NCBI GenBank assembly: GCA_008638375.1
Contig: CM018036.1
Span: forward strand, 5,456,392 to 5,520,391
Direction of reading: 5' to 3'
Origin: Nyssa sinensis
Lineage: Eukaryota; Streptophyta; Magnoliopsida; Cornales; Nyssaceae
Length of the DNA: 64,000 nt
How positions within the stretch are numbered: position 1 is the stretch's first letter; every line of letters starts with the position of its first letter. Both the position numbers and the translations under genes were made by a program. Positions 1 to 12,200 of this stretch are shown piece after piece. The notes under the pieces are model-generated. The model saw only the letters and a program-made list of their open reading frames with translations. It was not told the origin of the DNA and ran no database searches.

Positions 1-1003
1 GAAACAAATTTTTTTTTCGGAGTTTTATATCCTACTCTATTTAATAGAAATTATTCTCTTAATTAAATCCCACCTTATTTAATTTTTGTCACCCCGGTCA
101 TCCCTCTCGTCTCTAGTAAGACTCTTGAGATGGTATATTTATTTGTTTTTATTGTACGTAATCATACCACTTAAATCGATTTTATCTTATTTTATCTTTT
201 ATATAATTTTTTTTTTATCAATTAATAAGGGCTATATTGAGTCAGCTTACGTATATTAAATTAAGTTTTTATTTCCGTGACAGTCAGACTCATCCTTTAA
301 ACTTTAACTGTTTATAATCGACGAAGAGAAAACTCAACGATCATATCATCTTTAATTCTTTTTTTTTATTATTTAATAATTATATATTTATCTTAACATT
401 CTCATTTTAGATATATTTATTTTATTAATACCTTGTATCTTAATTATTCAATGTTATGTTTCATATAATATTACTAATGGCTAATCCAATATTTTTACGA
501 AATAAAAAATATTTTTATTTTATCTCTTATCTTTTTCTTAATTATTGTGAGAGAACTTAAATTAACAAAATTTTATTTTATTATTTCGAGTGAACTACCC
601 ATTCTATGTTATTTAAAATAACTAATTAATTCAGTTAATAAAAATAATTTAATTTTGAAATTACTTGTTTAAGTTCACATTTAAAAAAACAGAAAGAATT
701 TGAACACTATTTTCTCCTGTTCTACCTTTTTATATAAAAAAATAGAATAAAATATTAAAAAGGCATGTTCGTGTACGATTAGACTACTAACTACCGTGAC
801 GTTTCTAGATTCATCGGTTCTAACTTTTACCTGTGGGTCCACCCTGATCATCACACGATCATTCAAAATTTCATCACGTGTCAGTTTTATTCATCACTAT
901 TTGACTGTTTTATGGTCGTCAAATCAGACGTCGTAGAGGCGCCGGTGGTCTGGATCATGGAACGATCCTGTGACGGTAGCATTGAGTAATAATATCCAAG
1001 TAC
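1..1003. other. AT-rich upstream region of CLPC
   Basis: No convincing gene is seen here. The stretch is strongly AT-rich with many T runs in its first 700 bases and becomes more balanced from about 780 onward, as expected on approach to a promoter. A G-box-like CACGTG lies at 875-880. The short minus-strand reading frame at 681-866 has no recognisable protein content and is treated as chance. Confidence 0.6.
875..880. promoter_or_regulatory. G-box (CACGTG) upstream of CLPC
   Basis: A perfect CACGTG palindrome sits about 200 bases upstream of the proposed CLPC transcription start. G-boxes bind bZIP and bHLH factors such as HY5 and PIFs and are common in light-regulated plastid-protein genes. 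Presence is seen directly; function is inferred from position only. Confidence 0.35.
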
Positions 1004-1050
1004 ATGACAGTCTATCCAGCTCGCTGGAGTATCGCATGGAAAACGCTAGC

Positions 1051-1172
1051 TTATAAGATACGTATCTTTCGTAAACCGCGTATTATCGTCCACACCTACC
1101 CATCATTCCAATCCCGGCCGATCATAACTTCTCTCTGCCTTACCGAAGGAAGACCCTCTCTCTCTCTCTCTA
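1051..1172 (+). promoter_or_regulatory. Putative CLPC core promoter and CT-rich leader
   Basis: A TATA-like TTATAAGATA at 1051-1060 is followed about 100 bases later by a CT-rich tract around 1154-1171, typical of plant pyrimidine patches and leaders near transcription starts. The leader would run to the splice donor at 1249. The exact start site is not visible from sequence alone. Confidence 0.35.
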
Positions 1173-1248
1173 CAGTCACTTTTTTCCCCATTTTTCTCGT
1201 TCATTTTCTCAATCAATCAAAGTATCAAACACTTCTCAGGCTGTTCAG

Positions 1249-3265
1249 GTGAAGCATTTATACCTAATCTCTGTGTGTGTATGCGTATATATATCGAACT
1301 TAGGGTTTGGAGTCGTAATTCAGTATCTGTTTATAATTCGTTCGATTATTTAATTTAGGATTTTGTTAATTTGTCTCTCTAGGTTGTATTTGGACGATGC
1401 TAATTGCTATGTGTGTTTATGGAATTTGTTACTTATTGATAGACTAATAATGTTTGTTCATTTGTTTGGTTCTGAGTTCCTGTTCAACTATTAGTCGCCG
1501 GAAGTTTTTTTTTGCTTGTTTGTGTTATCTAGCCATCTCATTTAAATATTAATATCTGGGCATCTAGGTGTAGATTGTATATATTTGAGCTGGCTTTGAT
1601 TCTTTAGCAAACTGCCTTAACTTGTTTTGCTTTTTGAATCGAAGTATATTCGTTGCTTTTAGTAGTTTTATAAATGCTGGACAACTGTTCCTTTTCATTT
1701 TCCCGAGGTTATCTGTGAATCTGATTTTTCCAATTTGAAGTATTTTGAAAAGCATAATATTTCCTCATTGTCCTGTGACTTTCTTTTTTCGTTCTAATTT
1801 GGTTTAGACTGTTATTGGATTGATTAACAAATCCTCTTTGAATGCTAAATTTCAGTCAGTTTTAGAAGTTTATAAGGTATTTGTTTTTTTTTTTTAAAAA
1901 AAAAAATCATTTCATGAAGGGTTTGATGCATATAAATTGTCAAACTCAGTGGCACAAACACTGTACTGATACATAAATTTTTTTTTTTTTCTTTCTTTCT
2001 CTCCCACTCCTTTTGAAATTTCTGTTCTTCAGTCTCTGTAGTTTCTCAAAGTAAAAGCCCATATGTCTAACTCATGGCCAGCCAGTGGCGGATCTAGACT
2101 ATGGACCTAAGGAGGGAAAAAATTCAAAAATTATAATTGAAGGAGATTTTTTATGAAAAAATAAAAATTCTTTTTTTTTGGGGGGGGGGGGGTGTGGGCG
2201 GGCAGGCAAATCCTAATTTTTTAAAAAAAACTCTATTAAAATTAGGGGTAAAAAGTTAATTTTTTTTTTTGGGGGGGGGGGGGGGCATTGCTCTCTAAGC
2301 TAGCTGTGGCCAGCCCTGGTTTTAGTTGGCAAATGACCTGTTTTGGCTGTGAGCTACAGCTGAAGTTCTTTATAGGCATGTTAAATTGATTTTTTATCTA
2401 GAATTTCTGCATGCTAGCCCTTATAAAAATAAAATAGAAAAATCTGCATGCTGATATGGTCATGACTTGGAAGTTGGACGTGATGGCATGTTTGCCTTTT
2501 TGTCTGAAACAATGTCATGTTAACTTAGGCGGCTTGACTCTTGAGTGGTGGCATGAGAGGATTTGTGTCCCTGTTGACTTGAGGCATTCTTGATTGATTG
2601 ATATAGTTTCCTACCATGGTTTGTGTTTTTACTATTTTCTAACCTCTTTTTTGATATAGTGTTTTTACAAGTTCTTCTACCTTTAGTGTAGCATCATTTA
2701 CTGTTTAGTTCATTTATAAATGTATATTGAAGTAGTTCCTTAAGGTCCATGTCTTTGAAAAATGAAAATGTTATTTTCATAAAAAGTCAATTTGTCCAGA
2801 ATCTATTAATTACTATATGCTTTCTTGCTTCTTGATGTCTTGGTAATTGACATCCTGACATGATCTTTAAGTTAGCATTAAAAAAATTATATTTTATGAT
2901 GTTTGGGATCCACCATAATGGCATTGAGGTACCACAATTCTGTTGATAACATGTGTATGCTTTTTTAAACACTTGTGCTTAAACTACTGATTAATGTAAT
3001 AAAAATTCTTGTGCTTAAACTAACTTGTTTTGCTTTTGCTTTGCTTTAGTACAAGCTGTATACAAGCTTTGATGTTGATCAGGCTTCTTTCTTATTAAAT
3101 TTTAAACTATACTATAGCTTGATAATTTTAGTTGTGCTGATGTACAAGTTGGATGCTTGGCTTTTGGTCTTGAGGGATGCATGCTGTGTTTTTTTTTTTT
3201 TTTTTAAATATTGCATTTTCATGCCCATGGTATTATTGTTTGATTTGTATCATCACCAAATGCAG
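1249..3265 (+). other. Leader (5' UTR) intron of CLPC
   Basis: The leader before 1249 ends CAG with a GT donor at 1249-1250, and a TGCAG acceptor at 3264-3265 lies 17 bases before the CLPC start codon. This implies a 2.0 kb intron in the 5' untranslated region. It is T-rich, contains a small hAT-type element at 2083-2306, and holds no credible reading frame. The acceptor is well supported by the coding exon that follows; the donor is inferred. Confidence 0.5.
2083..2306. mobile_element. Small non-autonomous hAT-type element with 8-bp target duplication
   Basis: The 224-bp segment begins CAGTGGCGGATCTAG, a typical hAT terminus in plants, and ends AAGCTAGCTG. It is flanked by perfect 8-bp direct repeats TGGCCAGC (2075-2082 and 2307-2314), the target-duplication length of the hAT superfamily. 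The right terminus matches the left poorly beyond CAG, so the copy is degenerate. It contains no coding capacity and carries two abrupt T-run to G-run junctions (about 2170 and 2270). Confidence 0.6.
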
Positions 3266-3282
3266 ACTGCTTGGTGGTAGTC

Positions 3283-6200
3283 ATGGCTAGGGCTCTGGTT
3301 CAGTCAACTAATTTCCCTTCAGTTGCTGGTGAAACAAATGGTCAATTTAAGGGATCTGGGAAAACAAAAAGGACTGTTACAATGATGTTTAGTTCACAAA
3401 CAACTCCATTAAGGATGAGGAGTTTCTCTGGATTGCGAGGGTCCAATGCTTTAGATTCTATGGTAAGATCTGGCCATGATTTCCATTTCAAGGTTGCAGC
3501 TGCAACCTCTGTTCGGCGAGGAGGAAGGGCTAGCCGAATCGCACCAAAAGCGATGTTTGAGCGATTCACAGAAAAAGCAATAAAAGTTATTATGCTAGCA
3601 CAAGAGGAAGCGAGACGGCTTGGTCACAATTTTGTTGGCACGGAGCAGATTTTGTTGGGTCTCATTGGTGAGGGCACTGGCATTGCTGCTAAAGTTCTCA
3701 AATCCATGGGAATCAATTTGAAAGATGCACGTGTGGAAGTGGAGAAAATCATTGGTAGGGGAAGTGGATTTGTTGCTGTCGAGATTCCATTTACTCCTCG
3801 TGCAAAGCGTGTTTTGGAACTCTCGCTAGAGGAGGCTCGCCATCTTGGTAACTTCTTCTTCTTCCTCCTCCTCTTCTTCCTTTGTTTTTGTCGGGTTAGT
3901 TTTAAAACTTGAAGCACAAAATTGTCAGGAAAGCCTTTGTTCCATTTGTGTCTGTTTTGGTTACTTCTTTATGGGCTTTGAAGCTTGTAGTTTATATATA
4001 TATATATATATATATATTACTCTTATCTTGCTTCTTATTTAAAAAATATTGTTACTACAGTTCCTTCAGTTAAAAAGAATTATTAGGTCTCCCAATGCAC
4101 AACACACTCGTATATTTATATCCTTAAATAATAATGAAATAAATCTGGAAGTTAATTAGCTAATCATATTGCTTAATCTTTTAGGCCATAATTATATTGG
4201 GTCAGAACATTTGCTGCTGGGATTGCTTCGTGAGGGTGAAGGTGTTGCAGCCCGTGTCCTTGAGAATTTAGGTGCTGACCCGAGTAATATCCGCACACAG
4301 GTAAGCAGTAGAACCTTATAAATTCATTTTGCAAACTCAATTGTATGTTTTGGAATTCCTTCATTTTTATTCAAAAATTAAAATGAACTAAAATAGAATC
4401 TTCTTTGGGGCAAGTAGGTTATCCGAATGGTTGGCGAGAGTGCAGAAGCTGTTGGTGCCGGTGTTGGAGGTGGATCCAGTGGCAATAAGATGCCAACACT
4501 GGAGGAGTATGGCACTAATTTGACAAAGCTGGCAGAGGAGGTAGTCTGAGGATAATTTAATTGTTCTCACATATGAATGATTTTTCTTTCCATAGGAAGG
4601 GTTTTTTTTTTTTTTTTTTTTAAAAAATGTATCTCTTGCTTTTTTTAGGGTAAGCTGGATCCTGTTGTTGGAAGGCAACCGCAAATTGAACGTGTCACTC
4701 AAATTTTGGGTCGGCGGACGAAAAACAACCCCTGCCTTATCGGGGAGCCTGGTGTCGGAAAAACTGCTATTGCAGAAGGCCTTGCTCAGCGAATTGCAAA
4801 TGGTGATGTTCCAGAAACAATTGAGGGGAAGAAGGTGAGTATAAGAACAAAACGAAGCATAAACTGTTGAGCTGGTAAAACCATGTTACATGACATGAAT
4901 TTGTCTGGGAGTTGAACTCTTAAATCATATTATTTTGGAATGTGAGGATTACACTCTACCTATGAGGCTCAAAAAAATTCTAAAAAAGGATGAAAAAAAT
5001 TAAAAATAATAAGAAAAACCAAATGCATTGCACATAGTAAACAAAATACACCATCTAGCACATAAGACATGTCTAAAGATCAAATAGGTGCAGTCGAACT
5101 AGTTTATCATAATATTATAGTTGAATACTGTGGAAATCCCGTATGATTTAGGAAAGAATTGAAGGAGAAGATTGAGGTAGATATTTAGGCTAATTTCTAG
5201 AGTTGACTATTTTTGTATTTCCATATTTGGTTCTCTGTGCATAGATTAAATAGGGATTCTTGCTTGTAATTGATTCACAATTCAATAGAGAATTTGTCTC
5301 ATTGTATTCTACATGGTATCAGAGCTAGGGTTACTCTGAAACCCTAGCAATCCATGGCTGCCCAAAATGGAGACAGTCATGAGTCGAGTCAGTCGACAAT
5401 CCAAGAAATCAAGGAAGGAGAACCAGAGCTTACCTCTTCCATGAGCTCGTCTGGTATGTTCGAGACATCTCCAATCCATCTTGCCGTAGAGAAATTCAAT
5501 GGGAAGAACTATCGGGAGTGGGCGCAGACCATTAAACTCATCATCGACGGCAAAGGGAAGCTCGGCCTCCTTACTGGCGAAATACGTCAACCACCCATCA
5601 CCGATGTCGCTGCCTCCCAGAGATGGCGCTCGGAAAATTCGTTGATAACATCATGTCTGATCAACTCCATGAAGCCACTCATCGGAAAAACATATATGTT
5701 TCTCCCGACGGCAAAGGATGTATGGGATGCAGTGAGAGAAACATACTCCGACACTGAGGATGCCTCCCAAATTTTCGAACTTAAGAAGAAACTATGGCAG
5801 ATGAAGCAAGAAGGTCGGGAAGTTACAGAGTATTACACCGAGATGGTGCGACTGTGGCAGGAACTCGATCTCAGTTGTGGAGAAGAATGGGAGTGCACGG
5901 GTGACAGTGTTCGTTTCAAGAAGAAAATGGAAGCTGAAAGGGTTTTCGAGTTCCTGGCAGGGCTAAATCGAGAGCTCGATGATGTACGGGGAAGAATTCT
6001 GGGTCGACGACCACTGCCTTCCATCCGAGAAGTGTTCGCCGAGGTGCGACGGGAAGAACAAAGGAGGAAGGTGATGTTGAAGGAGAGAGCAGAGGTGAAC
6101 GGAGAAGTTGCCGCCGACGGGTCTGCACTCGTGAGTCGCGAGATGATCCCTCGCGAGATGCCGTTCACCATCGCCACTGGTTCGAATGGTTCGAATGGTT

Positions 6201-9200
6201 CGAACTGGAAACAGAGACCAAACTCTGCGCAGGAGATCTCAGCCCATATAAGCCGTGGGCCTTCCAATGGCTCCGGCCCAAGACAGGGAAAAAGGCCCTT
6301 TTGTGACCATTGTAAAAAATTGGGTCATTCAAAAGAGACTTGTTGGGCCTTACATGGAAAGCCCGCTGATTGGAAGCCCAGACAGTCCAAATCACATGGA
6401 TACCAGGCCTTCACTGAACAGCAGGTAGACACAGATGCTCAATCGACTGTTAGTGGGGGTTTTAACCCCGAACAACTTGAGAAGTTATATGCTTTGTTTT
6501 CAACCTTTCAAGCCTCGGGTCGGCCTTCTAATTCACTGCCATCTGGTTCCTTAGCCCACAAAGGTACTTTTTTGACTGCTCTTAGTACCACTTTGCACCT
6601 CACTCCCTGGATTATTGACTCTGGTGCATCCGACCATATGACTGGTGCTCATCATTTATTTTCTACATATTCACCGTGTGCTGGTAACTTGAAAGTAAAA
6701 ATTGCAGATGGTACTTTATCCCCAGTAGCTGGCAAGGGGAGTATCCGTATCTCTGAATTTATTACTTTAAAATCTGTCCTTCATGTTCCTAATATTTCTT
6801 GCAATCTGTTGTCTATTAGTCAACTAACGAAACAATCTCATTGCTCCGCCATTTTTTTGTCTTCCAATTGTGTTTTTCAGGACCTATCATCGGGGAAGAC
6901 GATTGGCAGTGCTAAGGAACATGAGGGGCTCTATTACTTTGATGATACTCGCATGAGTAAACAGTATCTTCCTTCTATTTGTAATTCAGCATCTAGTCCT
7001 AGGGAGAGTGATCTTGTGTTATGGCACAGACGAATGGGCCATCCTAGCTTCCAATATTTAAAACATGTATTTCCGTCGCTTTGTTTGAATAAAAGTCCCT
7101 TGGATTTTCAATGTGAGGTTTGTGAACTTGCAAAACATAACCGTACCTCTTTTTCTAAATCTCCTTATAAACCATCATTGCCCTTCACCCTGATCCATAG
7201 TGATCTTTGGGGGCCTTCACGGGTCCCTAATCGGACCCACAAAAAATGGTTTATCACATTTATTGATGATCATTCTCGTCTCTGTTGGGTATTTTTGTTA
7301 AACGATAAATCTGAGGTTCATTCAGTATTCATAAACTTCTACAATATGATTTACACCCAGTTTCACACCAAAATCCAAATCCTTCGCACTGACAATGGCA
7401 CTGAGTACTTCAACTCTTCCTTGAATCCCTATTACTCGCTTTTTTGACCCTCGCTCCCAGAAAGTATATGTTAGTCTGGATGTCACCTTTTTTGAGAATA
7501 CCCCCTACTACTCGCTTCAGGGGGAGTCCTTGAGAGAAGCTCGATCCTCACATACAGACTTTGATGTTGATGTTGCCATCTTTGAATCTACCCCAAACAT
7601 ACCCTCTCATTCTTCATCCAACACAGAAGAAATCTTGAACTCAGGGGGAGATGTGGGACAACAAATAGACAGGGAGATACTTGTCTACTCAAGGAGACCT
7701 AAATCAAAGTCTGATGAGCCTCTTACATCCGATGCACTAACAGAGTCAGACCCGGTGATAGATCCAACTACTCATGTGCCACCATCCAATCCTGACCAGG
7801 TAACAAATCTTGATGACTTACCCATTGCTCTTAGAAAACAACCTCGTTCATGTACTTTCCATCCTATCTCAAACTTTGTATCTTACAATGCTCTTTCTGC
7901 CAAGTGTCGTGCTTTTACATCTAACCTTGACAGAATTCAAATTCCCAAGAATATTCAAGAAGCTTTGGAAGTTCCAGAATGGAGAAAAGCAGTGATGGAA
8001 GAAATTAGGGCATTGGAACAAAATGAAACTTGGGAGGTGATGTCTTTGCCGAGAGGGAAGAAACCAGTGGGATGTAAGTGGGTATTCACGGTGAAGTACA
8101 AGGCGGATGGTACAATAGACCGATACAAAGCCCGCCTAGTTGCAAAGGGGTTCACTCAGACATATGGCATTGATTATACTGAGACATTTGCACCAGTGGC
8201 AAAGTTGAATACTATACGGGTTCTCTTGTCCCTGGCAGCAAATCTAGACTGGCCACTTCACCAATTTGACATCAAGAATGCATTTCTTAATGGGGAGCTG
8301 GAGGAAGAAGTGTTCATGATGCTACCACCAGGATTTTACAAAGGGGAGGAAACCAGAGTATGTAAATTGAGAAAATCCTTGTATGGGCTTAAACAATCTC
8401 CAAGGGCGTGGTTTGATAGATTTACGAAGGTGATAAAAAATCAAGGATATCAACAAGGACAGTCAGATCACACGATGTTCTTTAAACAAACCAATGATGG
8501 AAGAAAGACTATCCTGATTGTGTATGTCGACGACATCATTCTCACTGGAGACAACACAGGAGAATTGGAAAGATTGAAGAAGGTCTTAGCCACAGAGTTT
8601 GAGGTAAAAGACCTAGGTCAAATGCGGTATTTTTTGGGAATGGAAGTTGCCAGATCAAGGAAGGGAATTAGTGTCTCCCAGAGAAAGTATGTTCTCGACC
8701 TTTTAACTGAGACTGGTATGCTTGGTTGCAAGCCAAGCGATACTCCGATTGAGACAGGAAGAAAAACGGAAGATGTTGGAAAGCCTGTGGATAGGGAGAG
8801 ATATCAGAGACTAGTAGGTAAGTTGATCTACCTATCTCACACTAGACCTGACATTGCTTTCGCTGTAAGTGTAGTCAGTCAGCATATGCATTCACCAAAA
8901 GAAGGTCACCTAGAAGCAGTATACAAAATTCTCAGATATTTGAAAGGCTCTCCAGGACGAGGTTTGTTCTTTAAGAAAGGAGATAGTAAGAAGATAGAAA
9001 TCTATACAGATGCAGATTGGGCAGGATCAGCAGAAGACAGAAGGTCTACCACCGGCTATTGCACTTACGTTTGGGGAAATCTAGTAACATGGAGGAGTAA
9101 GAAGCAGAGTGTAGTAGCCAGAAGTAGTGCTGAAGCTGAATTCAGAGCTGTTGCACAAGGGATGTGTGAAGGGCTTTGGCTACGAAAGCTGTTGGAAGAA

Positions 9201-12200
9201 CTACTTATCAAAGTAGAGTTCCCTATCAAACTCTACTGTGACAACAAAGCTGCTATCAGCATTTCTCATAATCCTGTCCAGCACGACAGGACCAAACACA
9301 TTGAAGTTGACAGGCATTTTATAAAGGAGAAAATTGAGAAAGGGATAGTCTGCATGACCTATATTCCTACAAGGGAACAATTAGCAGATATATTCACTAA
9401 AGGGTTACAGAGGTCCAGCTTTGAAGAGTTCATTAGCAAGTTGGATATGATCAACATCTATGATCCAACTTGAGGGGGAGTGTGGAAATCCCGTATGATT
9501 TAGGAAAGAATTGAAGGAGAAGATTGAGGTAGATATTTAGGCTAATTTCTAGAGTTGACTATTTTTGTATTTCCATATTTGGTTCTCTGTGCATAGATTA
9601 AATAGGGATTCTTGCTTGTAATTGATTCACAATTCAATAGAGAATTTGTCTCATTGTATTCTACAAATACTCGATCAAAAAATGCAAATGTGGTGCAAAG
9701 AAGCTAATTTGATACAAATCAATCATCACTTTTGACATATTGTTGTCATCATCTCCAGTGTTCTTTGCAACATTAGCATCAGTCCCATAACCCTCATCCC
9801 CACTCTCATCTCCGCTTGCCTCATCACAAATATGTATTTGACTTTATTCCAATTCAACTCAACTCAAAAAAAGCCTTATATGAACTCCTATCTCTCCATT
9901 TTGCTTTATTTAATGTCATCCTCTAGTTACACCACACTATTATATCTCTCTTTAATTTCGATCTTTCTTTACTAGTGCAGTTATTGGTATTCGTTTATCT
10001 CCTATAGGTGTTTTTTTCACAATCTCACGAATGTATTCATTTTTTATTTTATCTTTTCTTATCTCATCACGGATTCATCTCAACATCCTCATTTCGGTCA
10101 CACTCATTTATGAATGTGTTGTTTTTTAACTCCCAACATTATGTTCATACAACATGTTGGTCAGTTTAGCTTTTGCTGGAAGGTCAAACCTTCCATTTGA
10201 TAATTCCCCCAGTGAGAATTTGGGTAGCATGCCTTTTATTTCAAATGATAGAATCCATTTATTTTATTCTAGCACTATGAAATATGCCAGTACAGGTGTA
10301 GTGAGAATTATTTGTATTATGTTCTTGTCATCCAGACCTTGTTTTAATAAAGAATAATAACCTCCTGGTTTGCACAAAAAAAAAAAAAAATAGCATGCAT
10401 CTCAATGTTTCTCATCAGTTGTATGGAATGTTATTATCATTGTTTTCTTCTTTAAAAAAGTGGAGGATTGTTTATGTTATATCATGTGTTATTTAGGTCA
10501 TAACCCTGGATATGGGTCTTCTTGTTGCTGGCACAAAATATCGTGGAGAGTTTGAGGAAAGACTAAAGAAGTTGATGGAGGAAATTAAGCAAAGTGATGA
10601 GATAATACTTTTTATTGATGAGGTGCACACATTAATTGGTGCTGGAGCAGCAGAGGGGGCAATTGATGCTGCGAACATCTTGAAACCAGCTCTTGCAAGA
10701 GGTGAACTGCAGGTAAGTTAGAACCAAGCTGTGCACATTAAATAGCTTTACTTCTTTTTCATTCAAGTTCTGGCTACATTACGTCAAAATATGGATTTCA
10801 CACGTTACAGATATCAGCACAATAAATTGTTTAGAGATGGTTGCTTACACAACAACAATAAGGGTGCGCCCACACACAATTATTATAACTCCCCTTCTCC
10901 TTCCCTTCCTCCCTTTATCCTTTAATATTAGCCTTCGTGATATCTGTCTTCTTCTGTTTTGAGAGACATGTTCAGGTTTATGCAGCAAATGCACATAAAA
11001 CATATAACTTTGCTTCCTTCTCTTTTAGGCTCTAGCTATTTTGCCTGGAAACGGATTTGACACATTACAGACATGTTGGCGCATTAAGTTATTTAGAAAT
11101 GGGATACTTGCATCAGTTGCATGACAAGAATATGAGTATGCATGCATGCATACAGACAATTATACCCCCCTCCTTTCTTCTCTCTCCTTCATTCCTCCCT
11201 TCTATCTTTCAATACTACCTCTTATTATGCCCCAACTTCTGTGCTTTGAGAGAAATGTTCGGGTTTCCATGGCAAAAGGGAAAAGAAGATTCAGGTTTTT
11301 AATAATTTTGAAATAAACACTAATTGTTTTTCTTTTTCCTTGTATTCTATACTTATTGTACTTAAAAATAATCACACTACTTGCACCCCAGCATTTGAGG
11401 TTCACACGTGTCCAGGAGTGGCTAAGTAGAGTCTCCAAAATTTAGAAATAATTTTTAAGTTATGAGAGAGACTTGCACAAAATGTCACATGTGAAGTGTC
11501 ATTGGATGATATGAAGCAGTTGATTGAAAATCCTAGTCTTCTCGATTATATGCTGGTTATGCATTTATTTTAATCGTTCACCTACTTATGGAATTAATTT
11601 TAATTGTACAAAATTATTTTGACATGTTCTATTCCAGGTCTGTATTAGTGGTCATAAATGTTGTGTTAATGCTTATTATTCTAAATTATGGCAATTTTTT
11701 TTTTTTTATCTTGCTGGCGCAGTGTATTGGGGCCACAACACTCGATGAATACAGAAAGCACATTGAGAAAGACCCAGCCTTAGAGCGACGATTCCAGCCA
11801 GTTAAGGTGCCAGAACCCACTGTGGATGAAACCATACTGATTTTGAAAGGGCTTCGAGAGCGGTATGAAATTCACCACAAGCTTCGCTATACAGATGAAG
11901 CCTTAGTTGCTGCAGCACAACTGTCATACCAGTACATCAGGTATGAGGCTTCTGTGGCAATTCTTTTTCAAGTTAGTGACTGTCTGTAGTTTTTACTTCT
12001 TCACAACAATACTGATGATGCTAGGCAGGTCCAGAGATGGATGTCAGATAAATCAACTATAGCAAGCTAGTAGTATATGGCTATTGGTGCATATAATGTT
12101 AATATTTCTTTTTAATGGTAAACAAAGTCGTGTTAAAAATGGAGTTCATATTTTTTAACTATTTAGGGGGCCGATGATATTTTCCTTTCAGGCATTTTTT

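Larger units (their letters stand above)
5129..9665 (+). mobile_element. Copia LTR retrotransposon inserted in CLPC intron 5
   Basis: This 4537-bp element has two 185-bp LTRs that I read as identical base for base, each starting TG and ending CA. Perfect 5-bp target repeats AATAC flank it (5124-5128, 9666-9670). A primer site complementary to initiator tRNA-Met follows the left LTR and a polypurine tract precedes the right LTR. Domain order gag, protease, integrase, reverse transcriptase, RNase H is that of Ty1/copia. The integrase second half and the linker to reverse transcriptase are missing around 7440, so the polyprotein is split and incomplete. It lies in the same orientation as CLPC, inside an intron, and leaves the CLPC exons untouched. 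Confidence 0.95.

Noticed and set aside
3271..3282. Extending the CLPC start upstream of ATG 3283
   Set aside because: No upstream ATG exists in frame; the codons before it follow directly from the leader-intron acceptor at 3265.
3342..3917. Minus-strand frames opposite CLPC exon 1
   Set aside because: Antisense shadows of a conserved coding exon with no independent features.
5354..9473. Copia ORFs as host genes
   Set aside because: They lie between identical LTRs with a primer site, polypurine tract and target repeats, and have gag/integrase/RT domains; they belong to the retrotransposon.
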